A DNA stretch of 64,000 bases from Hydrogenophaga sp. (GCA_018333605.1 JAGXSV010000050.1:61739-125738), one strand, 5' to 3'; shown: positions 1 through 7,810, counted from the first letter of the stretch. A program made the numbers and translations. Notes: generated from the sequence alone by a model not told the origin.

Positions 1-600
1 TGCTTCGGTGCGGATGCGCTGCACCAGGGCGGCGTCGGCTTTGTCGTTTTCCAGTGCGGTGACCAACTGCGCGAGGGCGCGCCAGTGCATTTCAGTCTGG
101 CCTTCAATGGCGCTGGTTTCGGTGGGGGCGAAGGCGCTGATGTCTTTGTCGCAGCGCATCACCATCTCGCCGATCATGCCGGCCAGACCCATCTTCTGGC
201 CGTCTTCGGGGCTGTAAATGCGGGCCACGCCGTAGGCCTGCAGTTCGCGGATTTCGTCGGCCACGATCACGCCGCCACCGCCGCCAAACACCTGAATGTG
301 CTCCCCACCCCGGCTCTTGAGCAGGTCCACCATGTACTTGAAATACTCCACATGGCCGCCCTGGTAAGAGCTGATAGCAATGCCCTGGGCATCTTCCTGC
401 AGCGCCGCGGTCACCACCTCGTCCACCGAGCGGTTGTGCCCCAGGTGGATCACCTCGGCACCCATGCCCTGCAGAATGCGCCGCATGATGTTGATGGCGG
501 CGTCGTGGCCGTCAAACAGGCTGGCGGCAGTGACGAAGCGCACCTTGTTCGTCGGGCGGTAAGTGGCCAGGGCCTGGTATTCGGCGGACAGGTTGCTCAT
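1..600 (-). CDS. icmF: Fused acyl-CoA mutase (IcmF-like), N-terminal part; runs off the left edge
   Basis: Only the first 200 residues are in the window. They begin [20 protein letters not shown] and form a cobalamin-binding domain: the B12 lower-ligand motif (FDGHDAA, about residues 28-34) and a later glycine-rich loop (FGGGGG). An N-terminal B12 domain is typical of IcmF, which fuses B12 domain, G-protein chaperone and mutase domain in one chain and converts isobutyryl-CoA to butyryl-CoA. The start at 600 is preceded by a purine-rich AGAGAGAGA. It lies 50 bp downstream of the PPK2 gene on the same strand, so the two may be co-transcribed. The chaperone and mutase domains are not visible, so a free-standing B12 subunit cannot be fully excluded. 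Confidence 0.82.
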   Translation of the reverse strand, partial: MSNLSAEYQALATYRPTNKVRFVTAASLFDGHDAAINIMRRILQGMGAEVIHLGHNRSVDEVVTAALQEDAQGIAISSYQGGHVEYFKYMVDLLKSRGGEHIQVFGGGGGVIVADEIRELQAYGVARIYSPEDGQKMGLAGMIGEMVMRCDKDISAFAPTETSAIEGQTEMHWRALAQLVTALENDKADAALVQRIRTEA

Positions 601-650
601 GGTGTCTCTCTCTTTTGGGTGAAAATGCGGTGGAACGGCTTGAGCGTGAT

Positions 651-1556
651 TCAGGTCACTTTCAGGCCTGCCAGTGCCGGGTCTGCAGGCGGAAAACGCA
701 GCCCCAGATTTTTCAGCGTATCGCGTACCAGGGTGGCAATCATCAGGTTGCGCTGGGTCTTGGAGTCTGCGGGTACCACGGTCCAGGGCGCCCAGGGTGT
801 GCTCGTGGCCTCAAGCAGGTTTTCATAGGCGCGCTGGTACTCACTCCACTGCTTGCGCACGGCCAGGTCACCCAGACTGAACTTCCAGTGCTTGGTCTCG
901 TCGTCCACGCGTTCCTGCAGGCGAAGGCGCTGTTCGTCTTTGCTGATGTGCAGCATGCACTTGAGGATCACCGTGCCCGTCTCGGCGAGCAGGCGCTCGA
1001 AGTCGTTGATGTGGGCCAGGCGCTGGCGGGTTTGTTCAGGTGTGATCCAGCCATTGACCACCGGCACCAGCACATCTTCATAGTGGCTGCGGTTGAACAC
1101 CATGATCTCTCCTGCACCAGGCACCTTCTGGTGGATGCGCCACAGGTAGTCGTGGTCGCGCTCGGTTTCGGTGGGCGCCTTCCAACCCACGGTGTGTACG
1201 CCCAGCGGGCTGGTTTGGCTGAACAACCCGCGCACGGTGCCGTCTTTGCCCGACGTGTCGGTGCCTTGAAGGATCAGCAGCAACTTGAAGCGACCGTCCG
1301 CGTACAAGAGGTTCTGCAGCTGGTCAATCTCCTTTGCCAAAGCGAGCACGGTCGCCTGATCGGTGCTCTTGTCGCCTTGTGAAAAGGGCTTGGCACCCGT
1401 GTCAAACGCCGCCAGGGCTACGCCTTTGCGGTCCTTGCCGTTTGGCCCATCCGCAGGTTGTATCTGCCAGTTGCGCCACAGGCTGCCGTCGGGCGCTTGA
1501 ATGGCCGCCGCAGGGAACGGCAGGGCGGGCAGGTGGGCTTCGCTGATTTTTGACAT
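651..1556 (-). CDS. ppk2: PPK2-family polyphosphate:nucleotide phosphotransferase
   Basis: 301 residues. These kinases phosphorylate AMP and/or ADP (or run in reverse) with inorganic polyphosphate. Visible motifs are a Walker A loop [10 protein letters not shown] (about 98-107), the Walker-B-like NRSHYEDV (155-162) and a C-terminal [16 protein letters not shown] stretch. The whole chain lines up in memory with the class III group that uses both AMP and ADP. I chose the ATG at 1556 because the frame upstream to 1808 has no family character and covers a probable promoter. An ACGT-rich palindrome lies about 65 bp upstream and icmF follows after 50 bp. Confidence 0.9.
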   Translation of the reverse strand: MSKISEAHLPALPFPAAAIQAPDGSLWRNWQIQPADGPNGKDRKGVALAAFDTGAKPFSQGDKSTDQATVLALAKEIDQLQNLLYADGRFKLLLILQGTDTSGKDGTVRGLFSQTSPLGVHTVGWKAPTETERDHDYLWRIHQKVPGAGEIMVFNRSHYEDVLVPVVNGWITPEQTRQRLAHINDFERLLAETGTVILKCMLHISKDEQRLRLQERVDDETKHWKFSLGDLAVRKQWSEYQRAYENLLEATSTPWAPWTVVPADSKTQRNLMIATLVRDTLKNLGLRFPPADPALAGLKVT

Positions 1557-1620
1557 GCGGGGCTCGGGATTGGTGGGGTGAAAAGGCCTGGCGGCTCCGG
1601 CGGCTTTCGGGGTGTTTTTG

Positions 1621-1642
1621 TTGACGTTTACGTAAACGTTAA
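1621..1642. promoter_or_regulatory. ACGT-rich palindrome upstream of ppk2, candidate operator
   Basis: Positions 1624-1639 read ACGTTTACGTAAACGT, a perfect 16-bp palindrome. It extends with one mismatched pair to 22 bp. It sits 65-86 bp upstream of ppk2 in an otherwise empty region. From memory it resembles operators of MerR-family regulators of branched-chain acyl-CoA catabolism (LiuR type), which would suit the downstream icmF gene. The binding protein is not in this window. Confidence 0.5.
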
Positions 1643-1765
1643 TGTTAACCCGATTTGACCGCAATGGGGTGTTTGGCGGGGGTTCGTTCGACTGGGAGGC
1701 ATGCCCAGAAGTGGACCGCGCAGGGCAAGCGCGGCACCTGGCCATCCCTGAGAAGTCCGGCGGTT

Positions 1766-1785
1766 TAAAATACCTGACGGGGTAT
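1766..1785 (+). promoter_or_regulatory. -10 element and CsoR-type operator of the persulfide genes
   Basis: TAAAAT at 1766-1771 is a good -10 box. It overlaps the inverted repeat ATACC-N6-GGTAT (1770-1785), the AT-flanked GC-tract form used by CsoR/CstR-family repressors. If the -10 is right, transcription starts near 1778, inside the operator and only about 10 nt before the first ATG (1788). Confidence 0.55.
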
Positions 1786-1787
1786 GC

Positions 1788-2099
1788 ATGATGCTCAAGC
1801 ATGATCAACCATGCCCTTCAGCGCCTGCAGATCCCCGCAACCAGGAGCGTCCCCTGATCACCGCCCACGACCGCGATCGCAAACGTGCTTTGGCGCTGCG
1901 GCTCAAGCGGGTCGAGGGGCAGTTGCGCGGTTTCCAGAAGCTCATCGAAGCCGGCGGCGACTGTGAAAAAGTCGCGCAGCAACTCGCCGCAGCCCGCAAA
2001 GCGCTCGACAAGACCTTCTTCACCCGGGTGGGCGGCGTGCTTGCGCAAGGTAACGTGCCGCCCGATGATGTGGCTGACCTGTTGACCCGCTTTTCCTGA
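1788..2099 (+). CDS. CsoR/FrmR/CstR-family (DUF156) transcriptional regulator
   Basis: 103 residues if started at 1788. The core RLKRVEGQLRGFQKLIEAGG is the signature helix of the all-helical CsoR family. The first conserved Cys is present (GGDCEKV, Cys59), but the usual second-helix His and the second Cys are not, so it is neither a standard copper sensor nor a two-Cys persulfide sensor. It lies 18 bp before a persulfide dioxygenase-rhodanese gene, which argues for sulfide/persulfide control by autorepression at 1770-1785. The start is uncertain: ATG 1788 or 1791 gives a near-leaderless message. A CTG at 1854 has AGGAG upstream and would give a family-typical 81 residues. Confidence 0.85.
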   Translation: MMLKHDQPCPSAPADPRNQERPLITAHDRDRKRALALRLKRVEGQLRGFQKLIEAGGDCEKVAQQLAAARKALDKTFFTRVGGVLAQGNVPPDDVADLLTRFS

Positions 2100-2117
2100 T
2101 ACTTTCAAGGATCCGCC

Positions 2118-3257
2118 ATGAACCCGATTCAGCTTTTCGACCCGGCATCCAGCACCTACACCTATGTGTTGTTTGACCAGGCCACGCGCGACGCGCTCAT
2201 CATCGACCCCGTGGACGAACAACTGGAGCGCGACCTGGCGGTGCTGCGGGAATACGGACTGAAGCTGGCCTGGGCGGTGGAAACGCACGCCCATGCCGAC
2301 CACATCACCAGCGCAGGCAAGCTGGCCGAGCTGGCCGGGGCCAAGACGGCAGCCCCGGTGGGCTGTGGTATCGGTACCGCCGGTGTGCAGTTGCAACACG
2401 GTGACACGCTGAGTTTTGGCGCCCAGAGCCTGCTCGCCCTGCACACGCCCGGGCACACCGCGGGCAGCATGAGTTTTGTGTGGAAAACGCCCGAGGGCGA
2501 CCATGTGTTCACCGGTGACACCTTGCTGATCAATGGCTGCGGTCGCACCGATTTCCAATCGGGCAGCGCCCACGATCTGTACCACAGTCTCACGGTGGTG
2601 CTGTTTGCCCTGCCGGACGCCACCACCGTGTGGCCGGGCCACGATTACCAGGGGCGCACGCACTCCAGCATCGGCCAGGAAAAAGCCTGCAATGCGCGCG
2701 TGGCAGGTAAAACCGAGGCCGAGTTCGTGGCCATCATGGAGGCCCTGAACCTGCCCAAGCCACGCCGCATGGACGAGGCCGTGCCCGCCAATCTCACCTC
2801 GGGCATCCGGCACGATGCCGACGGCGCCTTGCTGATGCAGCCTCGCCCGGTACCCGCAGCACACGCAGGCACTTACGCCGGTGATGTGTCGCCCCAACTG
2901 GCGTGGCAATGGCTACAGTCGGGCGAGGCGGTGCTGGTGGATGTGCGCTCGGACGCGGAACGCGAGTGGGTGGGCTTTGTGCCCGGTGCCGTGGCCGTGG
3001 CCTGGAAGCAGTGGCCGGGGATGGTGCTGAACCCCCGGTTCGACGGCGCCATTCAGCAGGCCGGTGCTGGAGGGCGGAAGCTGGTGTTGCTGTGCCGCAG
3101 CGGTGTGCGCTCCATCGCCGCGGCCAAGCGGGCTACCGAGCTGGGCCTGGAGGCTTACAACATTCTGGAAGGTTTCGAGGGCGACCCCGACGAACATGCG
3201 CGCCGGGGATTCAAGGGAGGCTGGCGTCACCACGGGTTGCCCTGGCGGCAAAATTGA
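2118..3257 (+). CDS. Persulfide dioxygenase-rhodanese fusion (ETHE1-like MBL fold)
   Basis: 379 residues in two domains. The N-terminal metallo-beta-lactamase domain has THAHADH (56-62), TPGHTAGS and GDTLLINGCGRTDF, the iron-binding pattern of ETHE1-type persulfide dioxygenases that oxidise glutathione persulfide to sulfite. The C-terminal rhodanese domain carries the sulfur-accepting Cys326 in CRSGVRS and an LNPRF segment. The fusion would let the rhodanese domain pass sulfur to or from the dioxygenase product. An AAGG precedes the ATG at 2118. It forms a two-gene unit with the upstream CsoR-family regulator. Confidence 0.92.
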   Translation: MNPIQLFDPASSTYTYVLFDQATRDALIIDPVDEQLERDLAVLREYGLKLAWAVETHAHADHITSAGKLAELAGAKTAAPVGCGIGTAGVQLQHGDTLSFGAQSLLALHTPGHTAGSMSFVWKTPEGDHVFTGDTLLINGCGRTDFQSGSAHDLYHSLTVVLFALPDATTVWPGHDYQGRTHSSIGQEKACNARVAGKTEAEFVAIMEALNLPKPRRMDEAVPANLTSGIRHDADGALLMQPRPVPAAHAGTYAGDVSPQLAWQWLQSGEAVLVDVRSDAEREWVGFVPGAVAVAWKQWPGMVLNPRFDGAIQQAGAGGRKLVLLCRSGVRSIAAAKRATELGLEAYNILEGFEGDPDEHARRGFKGGWRHHGLPWRQN

Positions 3258-3338
3258 ATGGGTGTTGCCGCCGCGCCAGGGCCTTGACCGGGTCCTTCTC
3301 GCGGTCCTTGCACCCAGGTTGAGAAGGGTGCGATACAA

Positions 3339-3360
3339 ATCCTGTCAACCCTGACAGGAT
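3339..3360 (+). promoter_or_regulatory. lux-box-like palindrome upstream of the autoinducer synthase
   Basis: The core CTGTCAACCCTGACAG (3342-3357) fits the LuxR-family pattern CTGT-N8-ACAG. The dyad extends to perfect 9-bp arms (3339-3347 and 3352-3360) around a 4-bp centre. It lies 63-84 bp before the synthase start. A LuxR activator centred 42.5 bp upstream of transcription would place +1 near 3392. The same 16-bp core, with changes only at the centre, recurs at 7075-7090. It could also fold as a hairpin after the dioxygenase gene, but no T tract follows directly. Confidence 0.65.
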
Positions 3361-3391
3361 CTGTCGGGTCGTTCGCAGATTTCTTTTTTCA

Positions 3392-3424
3392 ATGGCGTTT
3401 TCTTTTCCTTAAGGAGAACGCCAT
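3392..3424 (+). promoter_or_regulatory. RBS-covering hairpin at the synthase start
   Basis: ATGGCGTT (3392-3399) and AACGCCAT (3417-3424) are exact inverted repeats of 8 bp. In RNA they would pair and bury the AU of the start codon (3423). The 17-nt loop ends in the Shine-Dalgarno AAGGAG (3411-3416), which can itself pair with the CCTT just before it. The layout suggests translational control, for example a thermosensor or ligand/sRNA-opened switch. It is seen only as base pairing; no folding energy was computed. Confidence 0.5.
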
Positions 3425-4673
3425 GGATCTGCTTGAACTGAACCGCGAGAAAACCCCCACCAATCCGGCGTTGCCGGCGCACCTGTGCGATCGCATCGAG
3501 CGGGATTTCATTCGCCGATGGAACGACTTGTGGGGTGGCCGCTCACTGGTTCATGGTCGCGATCCAGGTGCCGACGCTGTGCGGCTGAACGGCAATGACT
3601 ACCTGAGCATCACGGGCCATCCAGCCATCATTGAAGCGCAGACCTCGGCCATTCGCCACGATGCCGAGTTCGTCATTCAGTCGGGTTCGTTTCTGCTTGA
3701 AACGCATCCGGTGCGAGCCTTTGAAAAAAAGCTGGCCCATTGGCTGGGCAAAGACGACGGTGTGCTGTGTCAGTCCGGCTATGCGGCCAACATGGGCTTG
3801 CTGCAGTGCATCGCCGATCCGCAAACGCCGGTCTACATCGACATGCTGGCCCACGCCTCGCTGTGGGAGGGGGCGCGGCGAGCGGGTGCACCAGTCCATC
3901 CGTTTCGCCACAACGACGTCGAGCACCTGCGCCGCCTGATTGAAAAACAGGGGCCCGGCCTGGTCGTGGTGGATTCGGTGTACAGCACGACCGGTGCGAT
4001 GGCACCGCTTGTCGAGGTGGTGGACGTGGCCGAGGCCGGACGTTGCATGATCCTTGTCGACGAATCCCATTCCCTGGGCACACATGGCCCCGCAGGCGCG
4101 GGTCTGTGCAGGGCGCTGGGCCTGAGCGGTCGCGTGCACTTCATCACGGCCAGTCTGGCCAAGGCGTTTGCCGGCCGTGCGGGGTATTTCAACATTCCGA
4201 CAGGCTTGCGCAACTACGTTTTGAGCACCAGCTATCACAACATGTTCAGCTCGTGTTTGCTGCCGCATGAGGTGGCCGCCCTGAACGCAACGCTGGAGGT
4301 CATCAAAGGGTGTGATGCCGAGCGTACCCGGCTGCATCTTTTGACGCGCCGCCTGCGTGACGCTTTATCTGATCTTGGTTTTCCCGTGCATCAAGGCACC
4401 GAGCAAATCATCGCTTTGGAGGCGGGCACGGAGCCCGACACCTTGCTGTTGCGGGACCGGTTGGAGGAGCGGCATGTGTTCGGCTCGGTGTTTTGCGCCC
4501 CCGCCACGGCGCGCAACCGAACGATGGTGCGTTTGACGCTTCACGCTGCCCTGACCGACGCCGAGCTCGATCATGTCGCATCGGTCGCGCGCGCGATCGC
4601 GCCACTCGTCAAGCCTTGGGACTGGCCCATCGCACGGCGCGCACGGGCAACTGGGCTTACGGGTCTTGAATGA
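3423..4673 (+). CDS. cqsA: CqsA/LqsA/JqsA-like alpha-hydroxyketone autoinducer synthase
   Basis: 416 residues; PLP-dependent alpha-oxoamine-synthase fold. In CqsA/LqsA this enzyme joins an acyl-CoA to an amino-acid-derived unit to make CAI-1/LAI-1-type signals. Family blocks are clear: LNGNDYLSITGHP, YIDMLAHASLWEGAR (138-152), VVVDSVYSTTGAMAPL, LVDESHSLGTHGPAGAG and TASLAKAFAGRAG with the PLP lysine K247. ASLWEGAR and DESHSLGTHGP set it apart from ordinary KBL/BioF synthases. The start is fixed by AAGGAG six bases upstream. Its 3' end overlaps the convergent response regulator by 17 bp. Expression may be tied to the lux box and the hairpin just upstream. Confidence 0.93.
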   Translation: MDLLELNREKTPTNPALPAHLCDRIERDFIRRWNDLWGGRSLVHGRDPGADAVRLNGNDYLSITGHPAIIEAQTSAIRHDAEFVIQSGSFLLETHPVRAFEKKLAHWLGKDDGVLCQSGYAANMGLLQCIADPQTPVYIDMLAHASLWEGARRAGAPVHPFRHNDVEHLRRLIEKQGPGLVVVDSVYSTTGAMAPLVEVVDVAEAGRCMILVDESHSLGTHGPAGAGLCRALGLSGRVHFITASLAKAFAGRAGYFNIPTGLRNYVLSTSYHNMFSSCLLPHEVAALNATLEVIKGCDAERTRLHLLTRRLRDALSDLGFPVHQGTEQIIALEAGTEPDTLLLRDRLEERHVFGSVFCAPATARNRTMVRLTLHAALTDAELDHVASVARAIAPLVKPWDWPIARRARATGLTGLE

Positions 4674-5643
4674 CGCGGGCACCTTGGGCGGACAGAAAAT
4701 GGCTGTAGGCTTCAGGCGCTTGTGGTAACTCGGCGGCGCTCAACGCAAAGGTGGCCGCCTGCAGAGTGCCGGCGCGCCCGATGGGCTGAGCGGGCGCGAG
4801 GCGAATGGGCCCAGGCAGGCCCAACTGCTGGTGCAGTTCAATGGCGGCCAGTTGCTGCCCACGCTCGATGGACTGCACCACGTCAACACCCAGCCCGACC
4901 GAGCTGGCCAGTTCGGCCAGATCACTCAGCCCCACGGTGGGTTCGAGTTGCAGCCAGTGGCATTCGCCGGCATGGGTGAGCCCCAGCAGCCCGAAGGGCT
5001 CGCCGAGCACGATGTACTCGACCCAGTGCTGCTCGGCATGGGCCAGCAGCGCTTGCGATACCGAGGGCTCCTGCAGGATCGATTGCTGAGCCGGCTTCAG
5101 GGCGACGCCCCACAGGGTGTTGAGCCGCACATCCACCGCCTGCGCCATTTTGCGCAACACGCCGAGGAGGTGATGGGTGATGTCGGGCGCCTGTTTGGGC
5201 ACGAACTGGTCAATCAGGTTGTTGTTGAAGGCCTGAACCGCCACTTGCTCGTCGGCCTGCCCGGTCAGCAAGACCCGCGAGCCGTGCCAGTCCAGCAAGC
5301 TGCTGAGCACCTGCAAGCCGTTGGTGCCGGGCATGGCGTAGTCCACCACGCAGGTTTTGACCAGCCGGTAGCGTGACGGGGTGTTGGCCCAGTAGCGCAG
5401 GATTTGTGGCAGCAGGGGCTGACCCTGGCGCCAGCGCTCGATCATGTGCCGGTGGATGGCCGCGTCGGCTTCTTCTCGGGCCGTTTCCTGGCGCATGCGC
5501 TCTGCAAAGCCCGCGGGCCGCGAATACAGTTCAATGTGCCATTGATCCGGAACCACCATGCCCAGCATGTCCAGGTAGTCCGGGTCATCGTCCAGAAACA
5601 AAATGCTGCCGGGGCGTTGAAAAAGGGGAATTGTGGGTGCCAT
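4657..5643 (-). CDS. jqsR: LqsR/JqsR-like response regulator
   Basis: 328 residues. A receiver domain occupies roughly 12-160: acidic cluster D18-D20, phosphoacceptor D101 (CVVDYAMPGTNG), T127 and conserved lysine K150 (FVPK). A long insertion (about residues 45-95) before the phosphoacceptor strand is unusual for plain receivers but recalls LqsR. The C-terminal half has no DNA-binding motif I recognise, so the output is unknown. It is 27 bp downstream of the histidine kinase and probably co-transcribed with it. No strong RBS precedes 5643, which suggests coupling to the kinase gene. It converges on the synthase gene. Confidence 0.85.
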   Translation of the reverse strand: MAPTIPLFQRPGSILFLDDDPDYLDMLGMVVPDQWHIELYSRPAGFAERMRQETAREEADAAIHRHMIERWRQGQPLLPQILRYWANTPSRYRLVKTCVVDYAMPGTNGLQVLSSLLDWHGSRVLLTGQADEQVAVQAFNNNLIDQFVPKQAPDITHHLLGVLRKMAQAVDVRLNTLWGVALKPAQQSILQEPSVSQALLAHAEQHWVEYIVLGEPFGLLGLTHAGECHWLQLEPTVGLSDLAELASSVGLGVDVVQSIERGQQLAAIELHQQLGLPGPIRLAPAQPIGRAGTLQAATFALSAAELPQAPEAYSHFLSAQGARVIQDP

Positions 5644-5670
5644 CGGTACATCAGCCGGTTATGACCCTCT

Positions 5671-6978
5671 TCAGGTCGTGGTGGTGCGATTCAGGGGCAG
5701 ATCGACCATGAACACGGCGCCGAGGCCGGGTTCGGAATGGACACGGATGGTGCCATGGGCCGATTCGACCGCGTTCTTGCAGAACGTGAGACCCAGGCCG
5801 GTACCCGCACCGCTCTGGGTGGAGAAAAACGGTTCGAAGATCCGGTCCTGCTGTTCGTGGGCAATGCCAACCCCGTCGTCAGAAACTGCGATGCGGCCTT
5901 TGCTCCGGTGCACCCCCACATACACACGAAGGTCGCCAGGCTTGGGCGGCTGGCTGGCCGAGGCCAGCGAGTGCAGGGCATTTTTCAGGAGGTTGGACAG
6001 CACCTGGACAAACAGCGGGCGCGAAGCCAGGAAGCAGAAGTCCTGCTGTAAGTGAATTTGCACGCATTCACGCTCGCGGGTCGATCGGTAAGGGTAGTCG
6101 TGCACCACCTCCTGCACCAGTTCGGCCGCCATGATGGGCGACTGCTCGCGCGGCAGGCGCAGCAACTGGGCATTGGAAATCTGGGTGTCAATCTGACGGT
6201 TCATGTTGCGCACCAGGTTTTGAAGCCGGGCAGACAGGTCTTCAATTTTTTTGCGCTTGGCTTCGGGGATGTCGTGCTGGGCCAGGGTGCGCAGCACATC
6301 GCCCATGAGGTTGATGGTGGCCAGTGGCGTGCGCAACTCGTGCGCCATGACGCCCATGGTGCTCAGGGTGTTGATCAGGCGGGTGCGCCGAAGGTTGGCG
6401 CTGGAAGCCCCCAGCAAAAATGCAATACCCCATGCAAAGGCGATGATCACAAGGTTTTGCTCGGGTATGGCCGTGGGCAGGGCGTGTGTCTGCAGGTGCG
6501 CGGCCGACCCGCCCACCAGCGCCCCGAGCGCGCTGCCCACCGTGGCGATGCGCCAGTCCGTCAGGTGGTAGTAGATGAGGAACATGGCGCTGATGCTGGC
6601 CAGCCAGGTGGCGTTTCCGCCATTCATCCAGTACATCCAGAAAAAGAAGGCGGGCAATGTGAACCAGCAAACCAGCGTGAAAAGCACAGCACTCCGTCGG
6701 GCGCTGGTGTCCTGGGTGATCCAGGGCAAAAAGAAAAACAGCCCCAGAGATCCCGCGGCACCACGGGCCCAGGCACTTTCGTAAGGCTGCGGCCACAGGT
6801 CGTGCCAGATCCAATAGAAGACGGCGTGTCCAGCCAGGGTGCAAAGCCCCGCCCACCAAAGACGGGCTCGTGATGGATGCAAAATAGGCTCCAGCGGTGC
6901 GTGGACAATTTCGTTCAGCAGCCACCGCCAAACGCGCGCTTTGGCGCTGTGGAACCACAACCGATCCAAAGGCACCAT
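5671..6978 (-). CDS. jqsS: CqsS/LqsS/JqsS-like membrane sensor histidine kinase
   Basis: 435 residues. Residues about 40-190 form around six hydrophobic segments rich in Trp and Phe, as in the ligand-sensing part of CqsS/LqsS. A DHp helix follows with phosphoacceptor H213 (MAHELRTPLATIN), then an ATPase domain with N box (LSNLLKNALHSL), G1 (VSDDGVGIA), F box (IFEPFF) and G2 (GAGTGLGLTF). There is no fused receiver, as in LqsS and unlike Vibrio CqsS, which fits the separate regulator gene downstream. The ATG at 6978 was chosen for the AGGAAGGA in front of it. It is divergent from a LuxR-type gene. Confidence 0.88.
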   Translation of the reverse strand: MVPLDRLWFHSAKARVWRWLLNEIVHAPLEPILHPSRARLWWAGLCTLAGHAVFYWIWHDLWPQPYESAWARGAAGSLGLFFFLPWITQDTSARRSAVLFTLVCWFTLPAFFFWMYWMNGGNATWLASISAMFLIYYHLTDWRIATVGSALGALVGGSAAHLQTHALPTAIPEQNLVIIAFAWGIAFLLGASSANLRRTRLINTLSTMGVMAHELRTPLATINLMGDVLRTLAQHDIPEAKRKKIEDLSARLQNLVRNMNRQIDTQISNAQLLRLPREQSPIMAAELVQEVVHDYPYRSTRERECVQIHLQQDFCFLASRPLFVQVLSNLLKNALHSLASASQPPKPGDLRVYVGVHRSKGRIAVSDDGVGIAHEQQDRIFEPFFSTQSGAGTGLGLTFCKNAVESAHGTIRVHSEPGLGAVFMVDLPLNRTTTT

Positions 6979-7064
6979 GTATTCCTTCCTGCAAGCAATG
7001 ACAAATGCCCGCGCTGTGCGTGCCGGGCAGTCGGTCATTGTCGGTGCAACTGCCAATCGTTTTC

Positions 7065-7733
7065 ATGCGCTTGCCTGTCAATTTTGACAGTGTGAGCGTT
7101 GACGCCATCCTGGCCGACTGGGTGAATGCCCTGGGCGACCAGGGCGTCGAGGCGATTCTGGTGCTCGGGCCCAATCATTTGGGTACAGCCAACGAGCGTG
7201 AGGTGCTCGCGGTTCACCCGCCGCGCTTGCTGGGTGCGGCGCAGGCGCTGGCCGAGAGCGTTGACTTTGGTGCCAGCTGGCGCGACAGCGATGCCCCGCT
7301 GGTGGTGTGGCAAGACATTTCCAAGTCGGCCCTGGATCCGTGCGGCCGCTGGCGTCGGCTTTGGCTCGCCCACGGTTACCAGACCCTGGTTCGGGTGGCC
7401 TTCACCTTGCCCGCTGGACGCTCGTTCGAGTGTTTCCTGTTCAGTCCCCGCATGTTTGCCGGTCGCACGGAAGCCGCTGTGCTGGCTTGGTCGGCGTTCA
7501 CGGTCTGGCCCATGCTGCGTCGGGCCATTGCCGGGCGGCGTGTGAGCCTGAGCCCGCGCGAGCAGGAAAGCCTCAACCTGGCTTTTGAGGGTCTGACAGC
7601 GCGCGAAGCGGCCCTGCGCATGGACTGTTCCGAACGCACGGTGAATTACCACCTGGCCAACGCCATGACCAAACTCCAGACCGACAACAAGCTCGCCGCC
7701 GTGCAGCGCGCTTGCTGGATCGGTTTGATCTGA
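7065..7733 (+). CDS. LuxR-type quorum regulator without a visible LuxI (LuxR solo)
   Basis: 222 residues from ATG 7065; a GTG at 7092 is an alternative. Residues about 155-222 form a LuxR/RhlR-like helix-turn-helix: LSPREQESLNLAFEGLT, then SERTVNYHLANAMTKL and the final GLI typical of acyl-homoserine-lactone regulators. The N-terminal 150 residues have the size and the HGYQTLVRVAFTLPAG strand pattern of an autoinducer-binding domain, but the usual Trp/Tyr/Asp ligand residues are not evident. No luxI is in the window. With start 7065 the lux box at 7075-7090 lies inside codons 4-9; with GTG 7092 it lies just before the gene. Neither start has a good RBS. Confidence 0.8.
   Translation: MRLPVNFDSVSVDAILADWVNALGDQGVEAILVLGPNHLGTANEREVLAVHPPRLLGAAQALAESVDFGASWRDSDAPLVVWQDISKSALDPCGRWRRLWLAHGYQTLVRVAFTLPAGRSFECFLFSPRMFAGRTEAAVLAWSAFTVWPMLRRAIAGRRVSLSPREQESLNLAFEGLTAREAALRMDCSERTVNYHLANAMTKLQTDNKLAAVQRACWIGLI
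7075..7090. promoter_or_regulatory. Second lux-box-like palindrome between the kinase and LuxR genes
   Basis: CTGTCAATTTTGACAG has 7-bp arms around a TT centre and fits CTGT-N8-ACAG. It differs from the core at 3342-3357 only at three central bases. Its centre is about 105 bp upstream of the kinase start (6978). On the minus strand it supplies a TTGACA that could serve as, or overlap, a -35 box for the kinase/regulator operon. Confidence 0.62.
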
Positions 7734-7810
7734 CCGGCTGAACACGAGACAGGCCGCGCCCATGCTGCAGTGCCGCAAGATCCACCGCCGCGCATGGTGA
7801 TAATGCGCGC

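Noticed and set aside
3339..3360. Reading the palindrome as the terminator of the persulfide dioxygenase gene
   Set aside because: No T tract follows the stem (the T-rich stretch begins some 20 bp later), the stem is AT/GC mixed, and the same core recurs at 7075 where no gene ends.
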